Assembly: GCF_049994905.1 (NCBI RefSeq) | Contig: NZ_CP188258.1 | Span: 310,001 to 374,000, forward strand | Reading direction: 5' to 3' | Length of the DNA: 64,000 nt | DNA from: Diaminobutyricibacter sp049994905 | Lineage (GTDB): Bacteria; Actinomycetota; Actinomycetes; Actinomycetales; Microbacteriaceae | Shown here: in pieces, positions 35,112 to 43,524 of the stretch | Numbering within the stretch: position 1 is the first letter of the stretch | Layout: every line of letters begins with the position of its first letter | The notes under the pieces: generated by a model | Seen by the model: the letters and a program-made list of their open reading frames with translations, nothing else | What the model was told of the DNA's origin: nothing | The model's database searches: none | Program-made: the position numbers and the translations under genes

Positions 35112-36107
35112 CTACGAGGAACTCTCACGAATGATGAGCCGGTGCGGCGCGAGGTATTCCGCAGGCTCGCCCGCCGTGCCGTTTATGTGCGCCGACAAGA
35201 GTTCAAGGGACCTTGAGGCGATGAACGATTTGTCTGGGCTGATGCTCGAGAGTGTCGGGTAGCTGAAATGACCGTCCTCGATGTCGTCGAATCCAATGAG
35301 GGCAACGTCTTCGGGAATGCGCAGCCCGCGTTCGTGGAGTGTCCGCATCGCGCCCAGTGCAAGGGGGTCGGCGAAGCAGAAGACGGCGTCTGGTGCGACA
35401 GGCCCGTCGAGGAGTCTGGCCATCGCGACGGCCCCGTCAGGCCGGCGGAATTCGTCGACGTAGCCGATGAGGTCCGGATCGAATTCGACCCCTGCGTCCG
35501 CGAGGGCCTGCCGATAGCCAGCTAGACGGATGCTGCTGGATCGAACCAAGGGCCGCTGCGCGCCGAGCGCAGCCACCCTTCGCCGTCCGGAGGCGAGAAG
35601 GTGGGCGGTCGCGTCTCGAGCAGCAGCAAAGTTGTCGATTCGCACCTGGTCGAAACCCGGGTGTGTCTCCTCACCGAGGAAAACTACCGGCCGCTCTGGC
35701 GATATAGCGTCCGCATCTTTCGCTGCGAGTCCGAGCGGGCTGACAATGACGCCATCAAATAGCGTTCCGTGGTCGGATTGATTGATGAGCTCCAGCTCTC
35801 GCTGAGGATCACCATCGGTCTGGTCGATGATGACCGTGAAGCCGTGCTCGCCTCCGAACTCCACGAAAGCCCGGGTCAGCTCCGCAAAATATGGCGTGTC
35901 AAGTTCCGGAAGCACCAGCGCGACAAGTCCCGATCGACCGCGTTTGAGGATGCGCGCGATCTGGCTCGGCCGATAGTCCATCTCCTCGATTGTGCGCAAC
36001 ACACGGGCGCGGGTCTCGGGTGCGATGCTGGGGAACCCATTGACAACGTTGGACACGGTGCGAACGGACACGTTCGCGGCTTCTGCGACTTCGCGGCGAG
36101 TGGCCAA
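35112..36107 (-). CDS. LacI-family regulator of the island glycan operon
   Basis: A 331-residue repressor with helix-turn-helix RREVAEAANVSVRTVSNVVN and an effector domain ending SISPDKSFIASRSLELLSAHI. The start codon is TTG 36107, with AAGGGG five bases upstream. It is divergent from the GH2 gene and most likely represses the GH2-ABC-GH127 operon through the palindrome at 36162-36175, responding to a glycan breakdown product. Confidence 0.9.
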   Translation of the reverse strand: MATRREVAEAANVSVRTVSNVVNGFPSIAPETRARVLRTIEEMDYRPSQIARILKRGRSGLVALVLPELDTPYFAELTRAFVEFGGEHGFTVIIDQTDGDPQRELELINQSDHGTLFDGVIVSPLGLAAKDADAISPERPVVFLGEETHPGFDQVRIDNFAAARDATAHLLASGRRRVAALGAQRPLVRSSSIRLAGYRQALADAGVEFDPDLIGYVDEFRRPDGAVAMARLLDGPVAPDAVFCFADPLALGAMRTLHERGLRIPEDVALIGFDDIEDGHFSYPTLSSISPDKSFIASRSLELLSAHINGTAGEPAEYLAPHRLIIRESSS

Positions 36108-36161
36108 AGTATCCCCTTACTCCGCGCTTCCCCGGCTTTGGCTGGTCGACGAAACGATGAC

Positions 36162-36175
36162 TTGCATTGATGCAA
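36162..36175. promoter_or_regulatory. LacI operator candidate upstream of the GH2 gene
   Basis: TTGCATTGATGCAA is a perfect TTGCAT/ATGCAA palindrome with a two-base centre, lying between the divergent lacI and GH2 genes next to a possible -10 (TATAGG at 36183-36188). Confidence 0.65.
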
Positions 36176-36198
36176 TCCTACCTATAGGCTCCTGCATC

Positions 36199-38067
36199 AT
36201 GGAGATTGCATCGAGGCAAACGGCAAATTCAAACGCCGGGGCGAAGTCCGACACGCCCTGGCTGCCGCGGTCCGAGTACCCGCGCCCCCAGTTCGCGAGA
36301 GCAGACTGGCTTTGCCTCAACGGCGAGTGGGAGTTCGAAATCGATCGCCACGGCCTGCGCGACCGGGACCAGTTCGCCGCTCGGATGCTCGATTCCACGA
36401 TCATGGTGCCGTTCGCGCCGGAGTCGGCACTCTCCGGGATCGGGATCCAGGACTTCCTTGAGGTGGTTTGGTATCGCCGAGCTGTGGACATCCCGGCTGC
36501 GTGGGCCGGAAAGCGCGTCCTCCTCCACTTCCAGGCGTGCGATTACGACACGACTGTCTGGGTCAACGGTGTGGAGGTGGGTAGGCATCGGGGTGGCTTC
36601 ACGCCGTTCGAGTTCGACATCACGGACGCCATCACCGGAAATGGTCCGACGGTGATCCTCGTCCGCGCTAAAGATGGTCACGACGTTCCCCAAGCTCGCG
36701 GAAAACAGTCGGATCGTTTCGAAAACTACGAGGCCTACTACACGCGAACGACCGGAATCTGGCAGACGGTGTGGCTTGAGCCCGTGGATGCGACCCATCT
36801 TTCGAGGCCCCGGATCACGCCGAACGTGCAGGAAGGAACCTTCCGCGTCGAGGCCCCGCTCGTGGGTTCGGTTCATGGCGCCGAACTCGAGATCGTGGTC
36901 AGCGATGGGGGAGACGAAATCGTTCGCAGGACGATCCGACCCGAGCCGGGCTCGGGGGCAGATCTCACCCTGCAAATCCCGGCCGACCGCCGTCGGAGCT
37001 GGTCACCGGAGAGCCCTCACCTCTACGACATCGACTTTGTGCTGCGCTCTAACGGCCGTGTCGTGGATCGCGTTTCAAGTTACGGCGGCCTCCGGTCGAT
37101 CGCGATCGACGGCAAGCGCATCCTCCTCAATGGAGAACCGCTTTTTCAAAGGCTGGTCCTCGATCAAGGCTGGTATCCGGACGGCCTCATGACAGCTCCC
37201 ACTGAGGCTGATTTGATCCGGGACATCGAAATCGCGCAGGAAGCCGGGTTTAACGGTGCGAGGCTGCATCAAAAGGTCTTCGAGGAGCGATACCTCTACC
37301 ATGCCGATCGACTCGGCTATCTCGTATGGGGCGAATTCGCTGACTGGGGAGCCCGCGTTTCCGGAAAGCAGACGCCGACCGCCTCATTCATCACCCAATG
37401 GGTAGAAGTCCTCGAGAGGGACTACTCCCACCCGGCCGTGGTCGGCTGGTGCCCCTTGAATGAGACCTTCGAAGTAATCACCGACGAGATCACCGATCTG
37501 GACGATGTCACACGCGGTATGTACCGAGTGACCAAAGCCATCGACGAGCACCGACCCGTCATCGACGCATCGGGGTATTCGCACCGCGTTGACGGCGCAG
37601 ATGTCTACGACTCCCACAACTACGAGCAAGACCCTGCCACGTTCGCCCGGCAGATGGGTGGCCTCGCGGAGGGACATCCGTACGTCAACGCTGCCCCAGA
37701 TGGGAGGGCATGGTCTGTGCCCTATCGGGGACAGCCCTACTTCTGCAGCGAATTCGGCGGAATCTGGTGGTCGACCACCGACGGCCCTGGCACCGAATCG
37801 TGGGGTTACGGCGACGCGCCGCGGACGATCGAGGAGTGGTACGAGCGGGCCGACGGCCTCTTCTCCGTGCTGGTCTCGGACCCCGGAATGTTCGGTTACT
37901 GCTTCACCCAGCTGACCGACGTCTTCCAGGAGAAGAACGGAATCTTCACCTTCGATCGGAAACCCAAGTTCGACCTGGCTCGAATCCGGGCCATCCAAAA
38001 TCGTCCGGCTGCAATTGAGTTCGGATCATCCGTCCCGCACCCCCGCTCGACGGCGCCTAGCGACTAG
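36199..38067 (+). CDS. glycoside hydrolase family 2 protein (beta-galactosidase/beta-glucuronidase-like)
   Basis: A 622-residue enzyme with the GH2 plan: jelly-roll sugar-binding domain (about 20-190), Ig-like domain, and a TIM barrel from about 300. The acid/base is Glu422 in WCPLNETFE and the nucleophile Glu518 in YFCSEFGG. There is no signal peptide, so it works on imported oligosaccharides. The frame extends upstream across the operator; ATG 36199 is the start consistent with the family. The exact sugar removed (galactose, glucuronic acid, arabinopyranose) cannot be told from sequence. Confidence 0.88.
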   Translation: MEIASRQTANSNAGAKSDTPWLPRSEYPRPQFARADWLCLNGEWEFEIDRHGLRDRDQFAARMLDSTIMVPFAPESALSGIGIQDFLEVVWYRRAVDIPAAWAGKRVLLHFQACDYDTTVWVNGVEVGRHRGGFTPFEFDITDAITGNGPTVILVRAKDGHDVPQARGKQSDRFENYEAYYTRTTGIWQTVWLEPVDATHLSRPRITPNVQEGTFRVEAPLVGSVHGAELEIVVSDGGDEIVRRTIRPEPGSGADLTLQIPADRRRSWSPESPHLYDIDFVLRSNGRVVDRVSSYGGLRSIAIDGKRILLNGEPLFQRLVLDQGWYPDGLMTAPTEADLIRDIEIAQEAGFNGARLHQKVFEERYLYHADRLGYLVWGEFADWGARVSGKQTPTASFITQWVEVLERDYSHPAVVGWCPLNETFEVITDEITDLDDVTRGMYRVTKAIDEHRPVIDASGYSHRVDGADVYDSHNYEQDPATFARQMGGLAEGHPYVNAAPDGRAWSVPYRGQPYFCSEFGGIWWSTTDGPGTESWGYGDAPRTIEEWYERADGLFSVLVSDPGMFGYCFTQLTDVFQEKNGIFTFDRKPKFDLARIRAIQNRPAAIEFGSSVPHPRSTAPSD

Positions 38068-38078
38068 GCAAAACCCCA

Positions 38079-38107
38079 GCGGAAAACACATAACCTATGG
38101 TTTCCGC
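38079..38107. promoter_or_regulatory. stem-loop between GH2 and binding-protein genes
   Basis: GCGGAAA (38079-38085) pairs with TTTCCGC (38101-38107); the loop contains the small palindrome CATAACCTATG. It could be an operator, a weak terminator or an mRNA processing site. Confidence 0.4.
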
Positions 38108-38130
38108 AGCCCAACGCACAAAGGAGTGAA

Positions 38131-39387
38131 ATGAAGTTCAGAAAATTGGTCGCCGCAGCGGCGGCCGTCGCTGCCACGAGTCTCGTTCTCGCCGGATGCA
38201 GCGCATCCGGGAACAGCAGCTCGGGCAGCGGTACTCTCACGGTGGTCGGTTTCGAAGGCTCCAGCTCGGAACCCGCTGACCTCGCACAGCTGAACAAGGC
38301 TTTCGAGAAGAAGTACCCGGACATCAAGCTCAACTACAAATACATCTCCAACACCGAGTACGACCAGTACAACAACACACGTCTGGCATCCGGCACTGCA
38401 GCCGACGTGCTCATGACGAACCCGACCCGCGTTCAGCAATGGGTCAAGCAGGGCTACCTCGAAGACCTCAGCAGCCAACCTTGGGTCGGCAACATCCTTC
38501 CCAACGTCGCACCGTTCGGTCAGGTCAACGGCAAGACGTATGCGTTCACTCAGCAGAACATCCCGATCGGCCTCTACGCGAACCTGGACCTCCTGAAGAA
38601 GGCGGGCGTCGACCAGGTCCCGCAGACCTGGCCCGAGTTCATCGACTCGCTCAAGAAGCTCAAGGCAGCCGGGCAGCCGGGTCTGCTCCTCGCGAACCAG
38701 ACCGGGTGGACCAGCGAGCAGCTGACCATGACCCTGGCGGCAAGTCTCGTCGACAACAATTGGGGCCCCAACTATGACAAGGGCGACTCGACCTGGAACC
38801 CGTCCTATGGTCCGGTTTTCGACCGCATCAAGGAACTCCTGACTGATGGCTCCGTCGACGGCAAGCTCATGAACGGCATCGAACCGTTCAACGTCGGCAA
38901 CAGCCAGTTCATCGACGGCAAGTGGGCGTACACGATCATGGGAGCCTGGGAACTGAGCACCATCCAGAAGCAGGCGAAGTTCGACTTCTCACTGAACCCC
39001 GTCCCCGGTGGCGACGCGGGCACCAAGCCGAAGAGCTTCACCTTCGTCGGGTCCGGGTGGGGCGTCAACGCAGCTTCGCAGAACAAGAAGGCGGCCGAGG
39101 AGTACGTCGCGTTCATGACCGAGCCGGCGAATGACGGCGCGTACCTCGCGGCCGAGAACTCCTTCTCGACGCTGTCGAACGTTCCCAGCCCGACGATGCC
39201 GAAGGCGACCTCGTTCGTCGAAGCGTTCAACGACAAGCGCACGACACCGTCGCCTATCGAGTTCATCCAGTTCCCGAACTCTGAGGCCAAGTTCTGGGAT
39301 GTCGGTACCTCGCTGTTCAACGACCCGACCCAGTCGAACTCGAGCCTGCTCTCCAAGCTCGACCAGACGATTCCGAAGACTAAGTAA
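38131..39387 (+). CDS. sugar ABC transporter substrate-binding lipoprotein
   Basis: A 418-residue extracellular binding protein of the MalE/UgpB family. The signal peptide ends in the lipobox LVLAGC (about residue 24), so it is lipid-anchored. The mature part has the two-lobed SBP_bac_1 pattern (FEKKYPDIKLNYKYI, GLYANLDLLKKAGVDQVPQTW, GAWELSTIQ). AAAGGAG is four bases from the ATG. It serves the two permeases downstream; the ligand is presumably an arabinofuranose-containing oligosaccharide. Confidence 0.92.
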   Translation: MKFRKLVAAAAAVAATSLVLAGCSASGNSSSGSGTLTVVGFEGSSSEPADLAQLNKAFEKKYPDIKLNYKYISNTEYDQYNNTRLASGTAADVLMTNPTRVQQWVKQGYLEDLSSQPWVGNILPNVAPFGQVNGKTYAFTQQNIPIGLYANLDLLKKAGVDQVPQTWPEFIDSLKKLKAAGQPGLLLANQTGWTSEQLTMTLAASLVDNNWGPNYDKGDSTWNPSYGPVFDRIKELLTDGSVDGKLMNGIEPFNVGNSQFIDGKWAYTIMGAWELSTIQKQAKFDFSLNPVPGGDAGTKPKSFTFVGSGWGVNAASQNKKAAEEYVAFMTEPANDGAYLAAENSFSTLSNVPSPTMPKATSFVEAFNDKRTTPSPIEFIQFPNSEAKFWDVGTSLFNDPTQSNSSLLSKLDQTIPKTK

Positions 39388-39393
39388 TCAGCC

Positions 39394-39432
39394 CCGATGG
39401 GGCGTCATGCACTCGCGCTGACGCCCCATCGG
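39394..39432. terminator. hairpin between binding-protein and permease genes
   Basis: A perfect 14-bp stem (39394-39407 with 39419-39432, CCGATGGGGCGTCA type) with an 11-base loop starts seven bases after the binding-protein stop. Such hairpins partly terminate transcription or protect the upstream mRNA, giving excess binding protein over permease. Confidence 0.7.
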
Positions 39433-39453
39433 CACCAACGGAAAAGAGTCATC

Positions 39454-40326
39454 GTGCTCATCAGAGGACGTAGCGCCGCGCTGCTCATCCTTCCCGCCGC
39501 CTTGCTGTTCGCCGCCTTCGTACTGTATCCGCTCATCCGAGGCGTCCAGCTGAGCTTCACCGACGCCGTGGGTCCGGCCGGAGGCAACTTCGTCGGGCTG
39601 GCCAACTACATCCAGATGTTCAAGGACCCGACCATCTCGCGTGCGCTTATCAACACGTTCGTCTACACGATCGTGGTCGTCGTCGTGCAGAACTCGGTCG
39701 CACTGTTCATCGCGTACTGGCTCTTCAAACTGCGCGTTGTGCGCAATTTCGTCAGGGCGGGCCTTCTGCTGCCGTCGATGATGGCATTCGTCGCCGTCGG
39801 CTACCTTTGGTCGTTCATCTACTCCCCGCTGGGAGGACCGCTCGATCTGGTGATGGATGCGCTCGGCCTGCACGCGCTCGAGCAGGTATGGCTGGGTGAT
39901 CCGAACACGGCACTCATGTCGATCGCTTTCGTCTACATCTGGATGTACACGGGATATTCGGCAACCATCTTCCTCGCGAACTATCTCGCCATCGACCCGA
40001 GCCTGATGGAGGCGGCGCAGCTCGACGGTGCGCGCGGCTGGAAACGATTCTGGAACGTGGACTGGGCGCTCCTGGCGCCATCGCTCACGATCAACATCAC
40101 CTTGTCGGTCATCGGATCGTTACGCGTCTTCGATCTACCGTTCATCATGACCCAGGGTGGCCCAGACAATGCCACCCAGACTCTGAGCCTTTCGATCTAC
40201 CAGGCGAGCTTCTCGAGCTTCCAATTCGCATATGGCACGACGCTGGCCGTCGCGCTCCTTCTTTTGACGGTCATCGTGGGCGTGACGCAAGCAACACTGC
40301 TCCGGCGGCGGGAGGTCAACATCTGA
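39454..40326 (+). CDS. sugar ABC transporter permease (MalF type)
   Basis: A 290-residue inner-membrane protein with six hydrophobic helices and the EAA loop EAAQLDGARGWKRFWNVDWALLAP that contacts the ATPase. GTG 39454 is chosen over the upstream open frame, which lies in the hairpin. Its TGA overlaps the ATG of the next permease by one base. Confidence 0.9.
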   Translation: MLIRGRSAALLILPAALLFAAFVLYPLIRGVQLSFTDAVGPAGGNFVGLANYIQMFKDPTISRALINTFVYTIVVVVVQNSVALFIAYWLFKLRVVRNFVRAGLLLPSMMAFVAVGYLWSFIYSPLGGPLDLVMDALGLHALEQVWLGDPNTALMSIAFVYIWMYTGYSATIFLANYLAIDPSLMEAAQLDGARGWKRFWNVDWALLAPSLTINITLSVIGSLRVFDLPFIMTQGGPDNATQTLSLSIYQASFSSFQFAYGTTLAVALLLLTVIVGVTQATLLRRREVNI

Positions 40327-41216
40327 TGGCTACGACACAGATCTCAGAACGCCGGCTTCAGGTCGTTCCTGCGCGACGCGTTCGTGTCAGGCGCGCGCGA
40401 CGCAGAATCTCGACCGTCTTCGGCTCCGTCCTGCTGGTGGCATTCACCCTGCTGACCCTCCTACCGATCTACATCATGGTGGTCGTCTCACTCAAGAGCA
40501 GCGGCGATGCCCAGGCGAACCCGTTCGCCTTTCCGCTGAACCCGCACTGGCAGAACTATGTCGACGCGTTCATCAACATGAACTACCCGCAGAGTGTGAT
40601 GAACACCCTGATCATCACTGGCGGCACGGCAGTGCTCACCATCTTCACCGCGTCATTGGCCGCCTGGGGGATGGTCCGCTACACCCGGAAATGGACTCGG
40701 ACCGCCTATCAGATCTTCGTCGCGGGACTCACGATTCCGGTCTTCGTCGTCATCACCCCGCTCTACCAGATCATGCAACAACTGCACCTCCTCGACAGCT
40801 ACCTCGGGGTCATCCTCGCCTACACCGCGCTGACAATGCCGTTCGCCGTGTTCTTCTACGCGGGCTTTCTCCGAACCGTCCCACCCGAGCTCGAAGAGGC
40901 TGCCGCGGTCGACGGATGTGGCATCATCCGGACCTACCTCAAGGTGGTTTTCCCCCTACTGAGACCGGCCACGGCGACACTCGCGATCTTCATCGTTCTC
41001 CAGGTCTGGAACGACCTGATCCTTCCCCTGATCCTCCTCTCGTCGAACGACAAACAGACGGTCACCCTCGCCGTCTACGCCACGATCGGAACCCACTCGT
41101 TCAGCACCGCCGAGCTCCTTCCGACCCTCGTCCTCGGAGTGATCCCGCTCTTCATCGTGTTCCTTGCGCTCCAGAGGTACGTGGTGGCAGGAATCGCCGT
41201 GGGCTCCGGAAAGTAG
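40326..41216 (+). CDS. sugar ABC transporter permease (MalG type)
   Basis: A 296-residue permease with six helices, EAA loop EEAAAVDGCGIIRTYLKVVFPLLRP and the C-terminal LQRYVVAGIAVGSGK. It forms a heterodimer with the preceding permease. No ATP-binding subunit is encoded in this operon, which is common for this transporter family: a shared MsmK/UgpC-like ATPase elsewhere would energise it. Confidence 0.92.
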   Translation: MATTQISERRLQVVPARRVRVRRARRRISTVFGSVLLVAFTLLTLLPIYIMVVVSLKSSGDAQANPFAFPLNPHWQNYVDAFINMNYPQSVMNTLIITGGTAVLTIFTASLAAWGMVRYTRKWTRTAYQIFVAGLTIPVFVVITPLYQIMQQLHLLDSYLGVILAYTALTMPFAVFFYAGFLRTVPPELEEAAAVDGCGIIRTYLKVVFPLLRPATATLAIFIVLQVWNDLILPLILLSSNDKQTVTLAVYATIGTHSFSTAELLPTLVLGVIPLFIVFLALQRYVVAGIAVGSGK

Positions 41217-41223
41217 CCTGGGA

Positions 41224-43224
41224 GTGAACCATGCCGCCCACGATCGTGGGGCTCCGTCCGTGATCACCGACCGGCCTGTCGGACCCGTCGTGCCTCTCGC
41301 GGTGCATCGCCTCGCCTGCCACCCCCTCGGGCTCGACGCGGTCACGATCCGCTCCGGAACTTGGGCGGAATGGCAACGTGACAATCGGACGATCACGACC
41401 CCGCACGCGTTCAACTGGTTGGAGGCGGATGGCACGGTCGACAACCTTCGCCGACTCGACCCTGCGGCCGACGGAGTGCCGGCGCGCCGTGGCCCGTGGT
41501 TCACCGACTCCGACCTGTACAAGGCGATCGAGGCGGTCGCGTGGGATCTCGGCCGCGAGGACTCAGAGGAACTCACATCACTCATCGCGGAGATGACACA
41601 GATCCTCAAGTCCGCTCAGCTGGCTGACGGCTATCTCAATTCGTTCGTGCAGGCCGGCCTCGACATTCGCTGGGACAATCTGGTGAACAGTCATGAGTTG
41701 TACTGCATCGGGCACCTGATCCAGGCTGGAATAGCCCACAAACGCTCCACAGGACGAACAGAGCTATTCGACGTTGCCTCGAAAGCGGCCGACGTGGTCG
41801 TCGCCGACTTCGGGGGCGGGCGACGCAGCGACACAGACGGGCACGAAGAGATCGAGATGGCGCTGGTCGAGTTGTACCGCGAGACCGGAAACCGCGACTA
41901 CCTCGACGTCGCTGCGCAGCTGGTCGACCGACGCGGCCACCGTGCGCTGCATCCGGCAGAACTCTGGGACAGTGCGTACTATCAGGACGCGACGCCCGTC
42001 CGCGAGCAGACGACCGTCGTCGGCCACGCAGTTCGTGCGATCTACCTGCTCGCGGGCATGGTAGACGTCGCGATCGAGACAGGCGAGAAGAGCCTTCTCG
42101 ATGCCGCAATTCGGCAATGGGAGTCAATGACGGCCACGAAGACCTATCTGACAGGCGCCGTGGGCTCCCGGTTCGTGGGCGAAGCATTCGGCGATGCACA
42201 CGAGCTTCCACCGGATCTCGTCTACGGCGAGACCTGCGCGACGATCGGAAACATCATGGTCAGCTGGCGCCTGCTTCTGGCCACCGGCGAGTCCCGTTTC
42301 GCTGATGCGATCGAGCGCGCTCTCTACAACCTGCTCGCCGCCTCCACCGCGACAAGCCGCGTTGGATTCTTCTACAACAACCCGGCACAGCGAAGGACCG
42401 CCCTTGATGCAGCACCGACGGAAGGCCGACCAAATCGCACCGACGCGCCCGGCACCCGACCCGCTTGGTTCGAGTGCGCCTGCTGCCCGCCGAACATCAT
42501 GCGAACGGTCGCTTCGCTCTCTGCCTATCTCACGACGCGCACCGCAGACTCTATCCAATTGCACCAGTACCTGCCGGCGACCATCGAGACCGATGTCTCG
42601 GGCGCACGAGTGCGGCTCGAGGTGGAGACCCTCTATCCTCTGAGTGGCACCGTCGCGGTCACCGTTGCTGCGACGACCGGTAAGGAATGGGCTGTCGAGT
42701 TCCGCGTCCCCGACTGGGTCGATGGCGCGACGCTTGCCGTCAATGGCAGCCCCGTCGGGTTCTCCGTCGACAAGCGGGGCTATGCGAGAGTGCGGCGCAT
42801 CTGGATGCCGGGTGACGTCATCACGCTGAATCTGCCCATTGTTCCGCGATTCACGGTCGCGCACCCGTCTGTGGATGCGGTGCGTGGCGCGGTTGCGATC
42901 GAACGCGGCCCTGTGGTTTACGCGTTCGAGAGCGTGGATCAGCCCGAGACCGTCGACCTCAACCACGTCGAACTCCTGTACGACGCGGAGATCCGCGAAG
43001 AGTTCCGCGAGGACCTCTTGGGGACGCAGAATGTGACCCTCTCCATCCGTGGACGAGCTCGTCGTGATGCCGGCTGGGCAGGTGCAGGCTGGAAGCGACG
43101 AGAGGATGTGCCGCCGAGTGACGGAACCGAAGTCGACCTCGTCGCCATTCCCTACGCCCTCTGGGCGAACCGCGGGCCGTCGGTGATGCGCATCTTCGTT
43201 CCTGTTGAAAGCTCCCTCGCCTGA
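41224..43224 (+). CDS. glycoside hydrolase family 127, beta-L-arabinofuranosidase
   Basis: A 666-residue enzyme with an alpha/alpha barrel and beta domains. The cysteine-zinc catalytic site of HypBA1 is conserved: ETC at Glu336/Cys338 and CACCPPN with Cys420 (nucleophile) and Cys421, plus Glu320 (GEAFG) at the acid/base position. Spacing between these residues matches the characterised enzyme closely. No signal peptide is present. The start is uncertain between GTG 41224 and GTG 41260. It is last in the island operon. Confidence 0.9.
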   Translation: MNHAAHDRGAPSVITDRPVGPVVPLAVHRLACHPLGLDAVTIRSGTWAEWQRDNRTITTPHAFNWLEADGTVDNLRRLDPAADGVPARRGPWFTDSDLYKAIEAVAWDLGREDSEELTSLIAEMTQILKSAQLADGYLNSFVQAGLDIRWDNLVNSHELYCIGHLIQAGIAHKRSTGRTELFDVASKAADVVVADFGGGRRSDTDGHEEIEMALVELYRETGNRDYLDVAAQLVDRRGHRALHPAELWDSAYYQDATPVREQTTVVGHAVRAIYLLAGMVDVAIETGEKSLLDAAIRQWESMTATKTYLTGAVGSRFVGEAFGDAHELPPDLVYGETCATIGNIMVSWRLLLATGESRFADAIERALYNLLAASTATSRVGFFYNNPAQRRTALDAAPTEGRPNRTDAPGTRPAWFECACCPPNIMRTVASLSAYLTTRTADSIQLHQYLPATIETDVSGARVRLEVETLYPLSGTVAVTVAATTGKEWAVEFRVPDWVDGATLAVNGSPVGFSVDKRGYARVRRIWMPGDVITLNLPIVPRFTVAHPSVDAVRGAVAIERGPVVYAFESVDQPETVDLNHVELLYDAEIREEFREDLLGTQNVTLSIRGRARRDAGWAGAGWKRREDVPPSDGTEVDLVAIPYALWANRGPSVMRIFVPVESSLA

Positions 43225-43260
43225 GCTCTGGACCAATCCACCCGGTGCCGATCATCGCGC

Positions 43261-43276
43261 TCCCGGACGCCCGGGA
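43261..43276. terminator. short stem-loop after GH127
   Basis: TCCCGGACGCCCGGGA has 6-bp arms and a 4-base loop, 37 bases past the GH127 stop. No U-tract is seen. Confidence 0.35.
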
Positions 43277-43364
43277 CAATCGGAGCGGATCGAACAGGAC
43301 TCAAGATCGTTGATTCTTTAGCGGATTACCGCGGTCAAGTCCGCACCCGTCAGGACCCCGGATA

Positions 43365-43390
43365 GGGTTCGAATCCCACGCCCTCCGCTT
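43365..43390. repeat. attR of the island
   Basis: This is a perfect copy of the 26 bases at 32719-32744. The bases upstream do not form a tRNA, so it is only the duplicated 3' end. The chromosomal oleA promoter begins about 100 bases further on. Confidence 0.85.
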
Positions 43391-43490
43391 TGTGATGCGT
43401 CGGGACAGATGTCTCAGATGAGTCACCGCGTCTTCCGCAGCAGCAATGGCCGATATTGGCAACACAGCGGGCCTCTGCTGGCAACCCCCC

Positions 43491-43518
43491 GCTTACACCC
43501 GGTTTTCAGAACTATGGT
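43491..43518 (+). promoter_or_regulatory. promoter of oleA, leaderless
   Basis: CTTACA (43491-43496) and TATGGT (43513-43518) are 16 bases apart, and the oleA ATG lies six bases after the -10. No Shine-Dalgarno is present. Confidence 0.45.
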
Positions 43519-43524
43519 GTTGAA

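Larger units (their letters stand above)
32719..43390. mobile_element. genomic island inserted at tRNA-Ser, no integrase visible
   Basis: The segment is bounded by perfect 26-bp direct repeats: 32719-32744 inside and just past the tRNA-Ser 3' end, and 43365-43390. This is the footprint of tyrosine-recombinase integration into a tRNA gene. It contains an AlbA/ATPase protein and a LacI-controlled glycan-utilisation operon. No integrase, excisionase or replication gene can be found, so the element is either domesticated, a satellite mobilised in trans, or reduced by deletion. Confidence 0.8.

Noticed and set aside
35008..35262. 84-residue plus-strand ORF over the end of the island LacI gene
   Set aside because: It is antisense to a clear LacI coding region and has no ribosome-binding site or family match.
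43321..43390. Second tRNA-Ser gene at the right end of the island
   Set aside because: Only the T-loop and acceptor 3' strand are present; there is no anticodon stem, D-arm or 5' acceptor strand. It is the duplicated att site.
43456..43524. TTG start 23 codons upstream for oleA
   Set aside because: The extra residues do not resemble OleA N-termini, and the ATG at 43525 lies six bases after a good -10 box.
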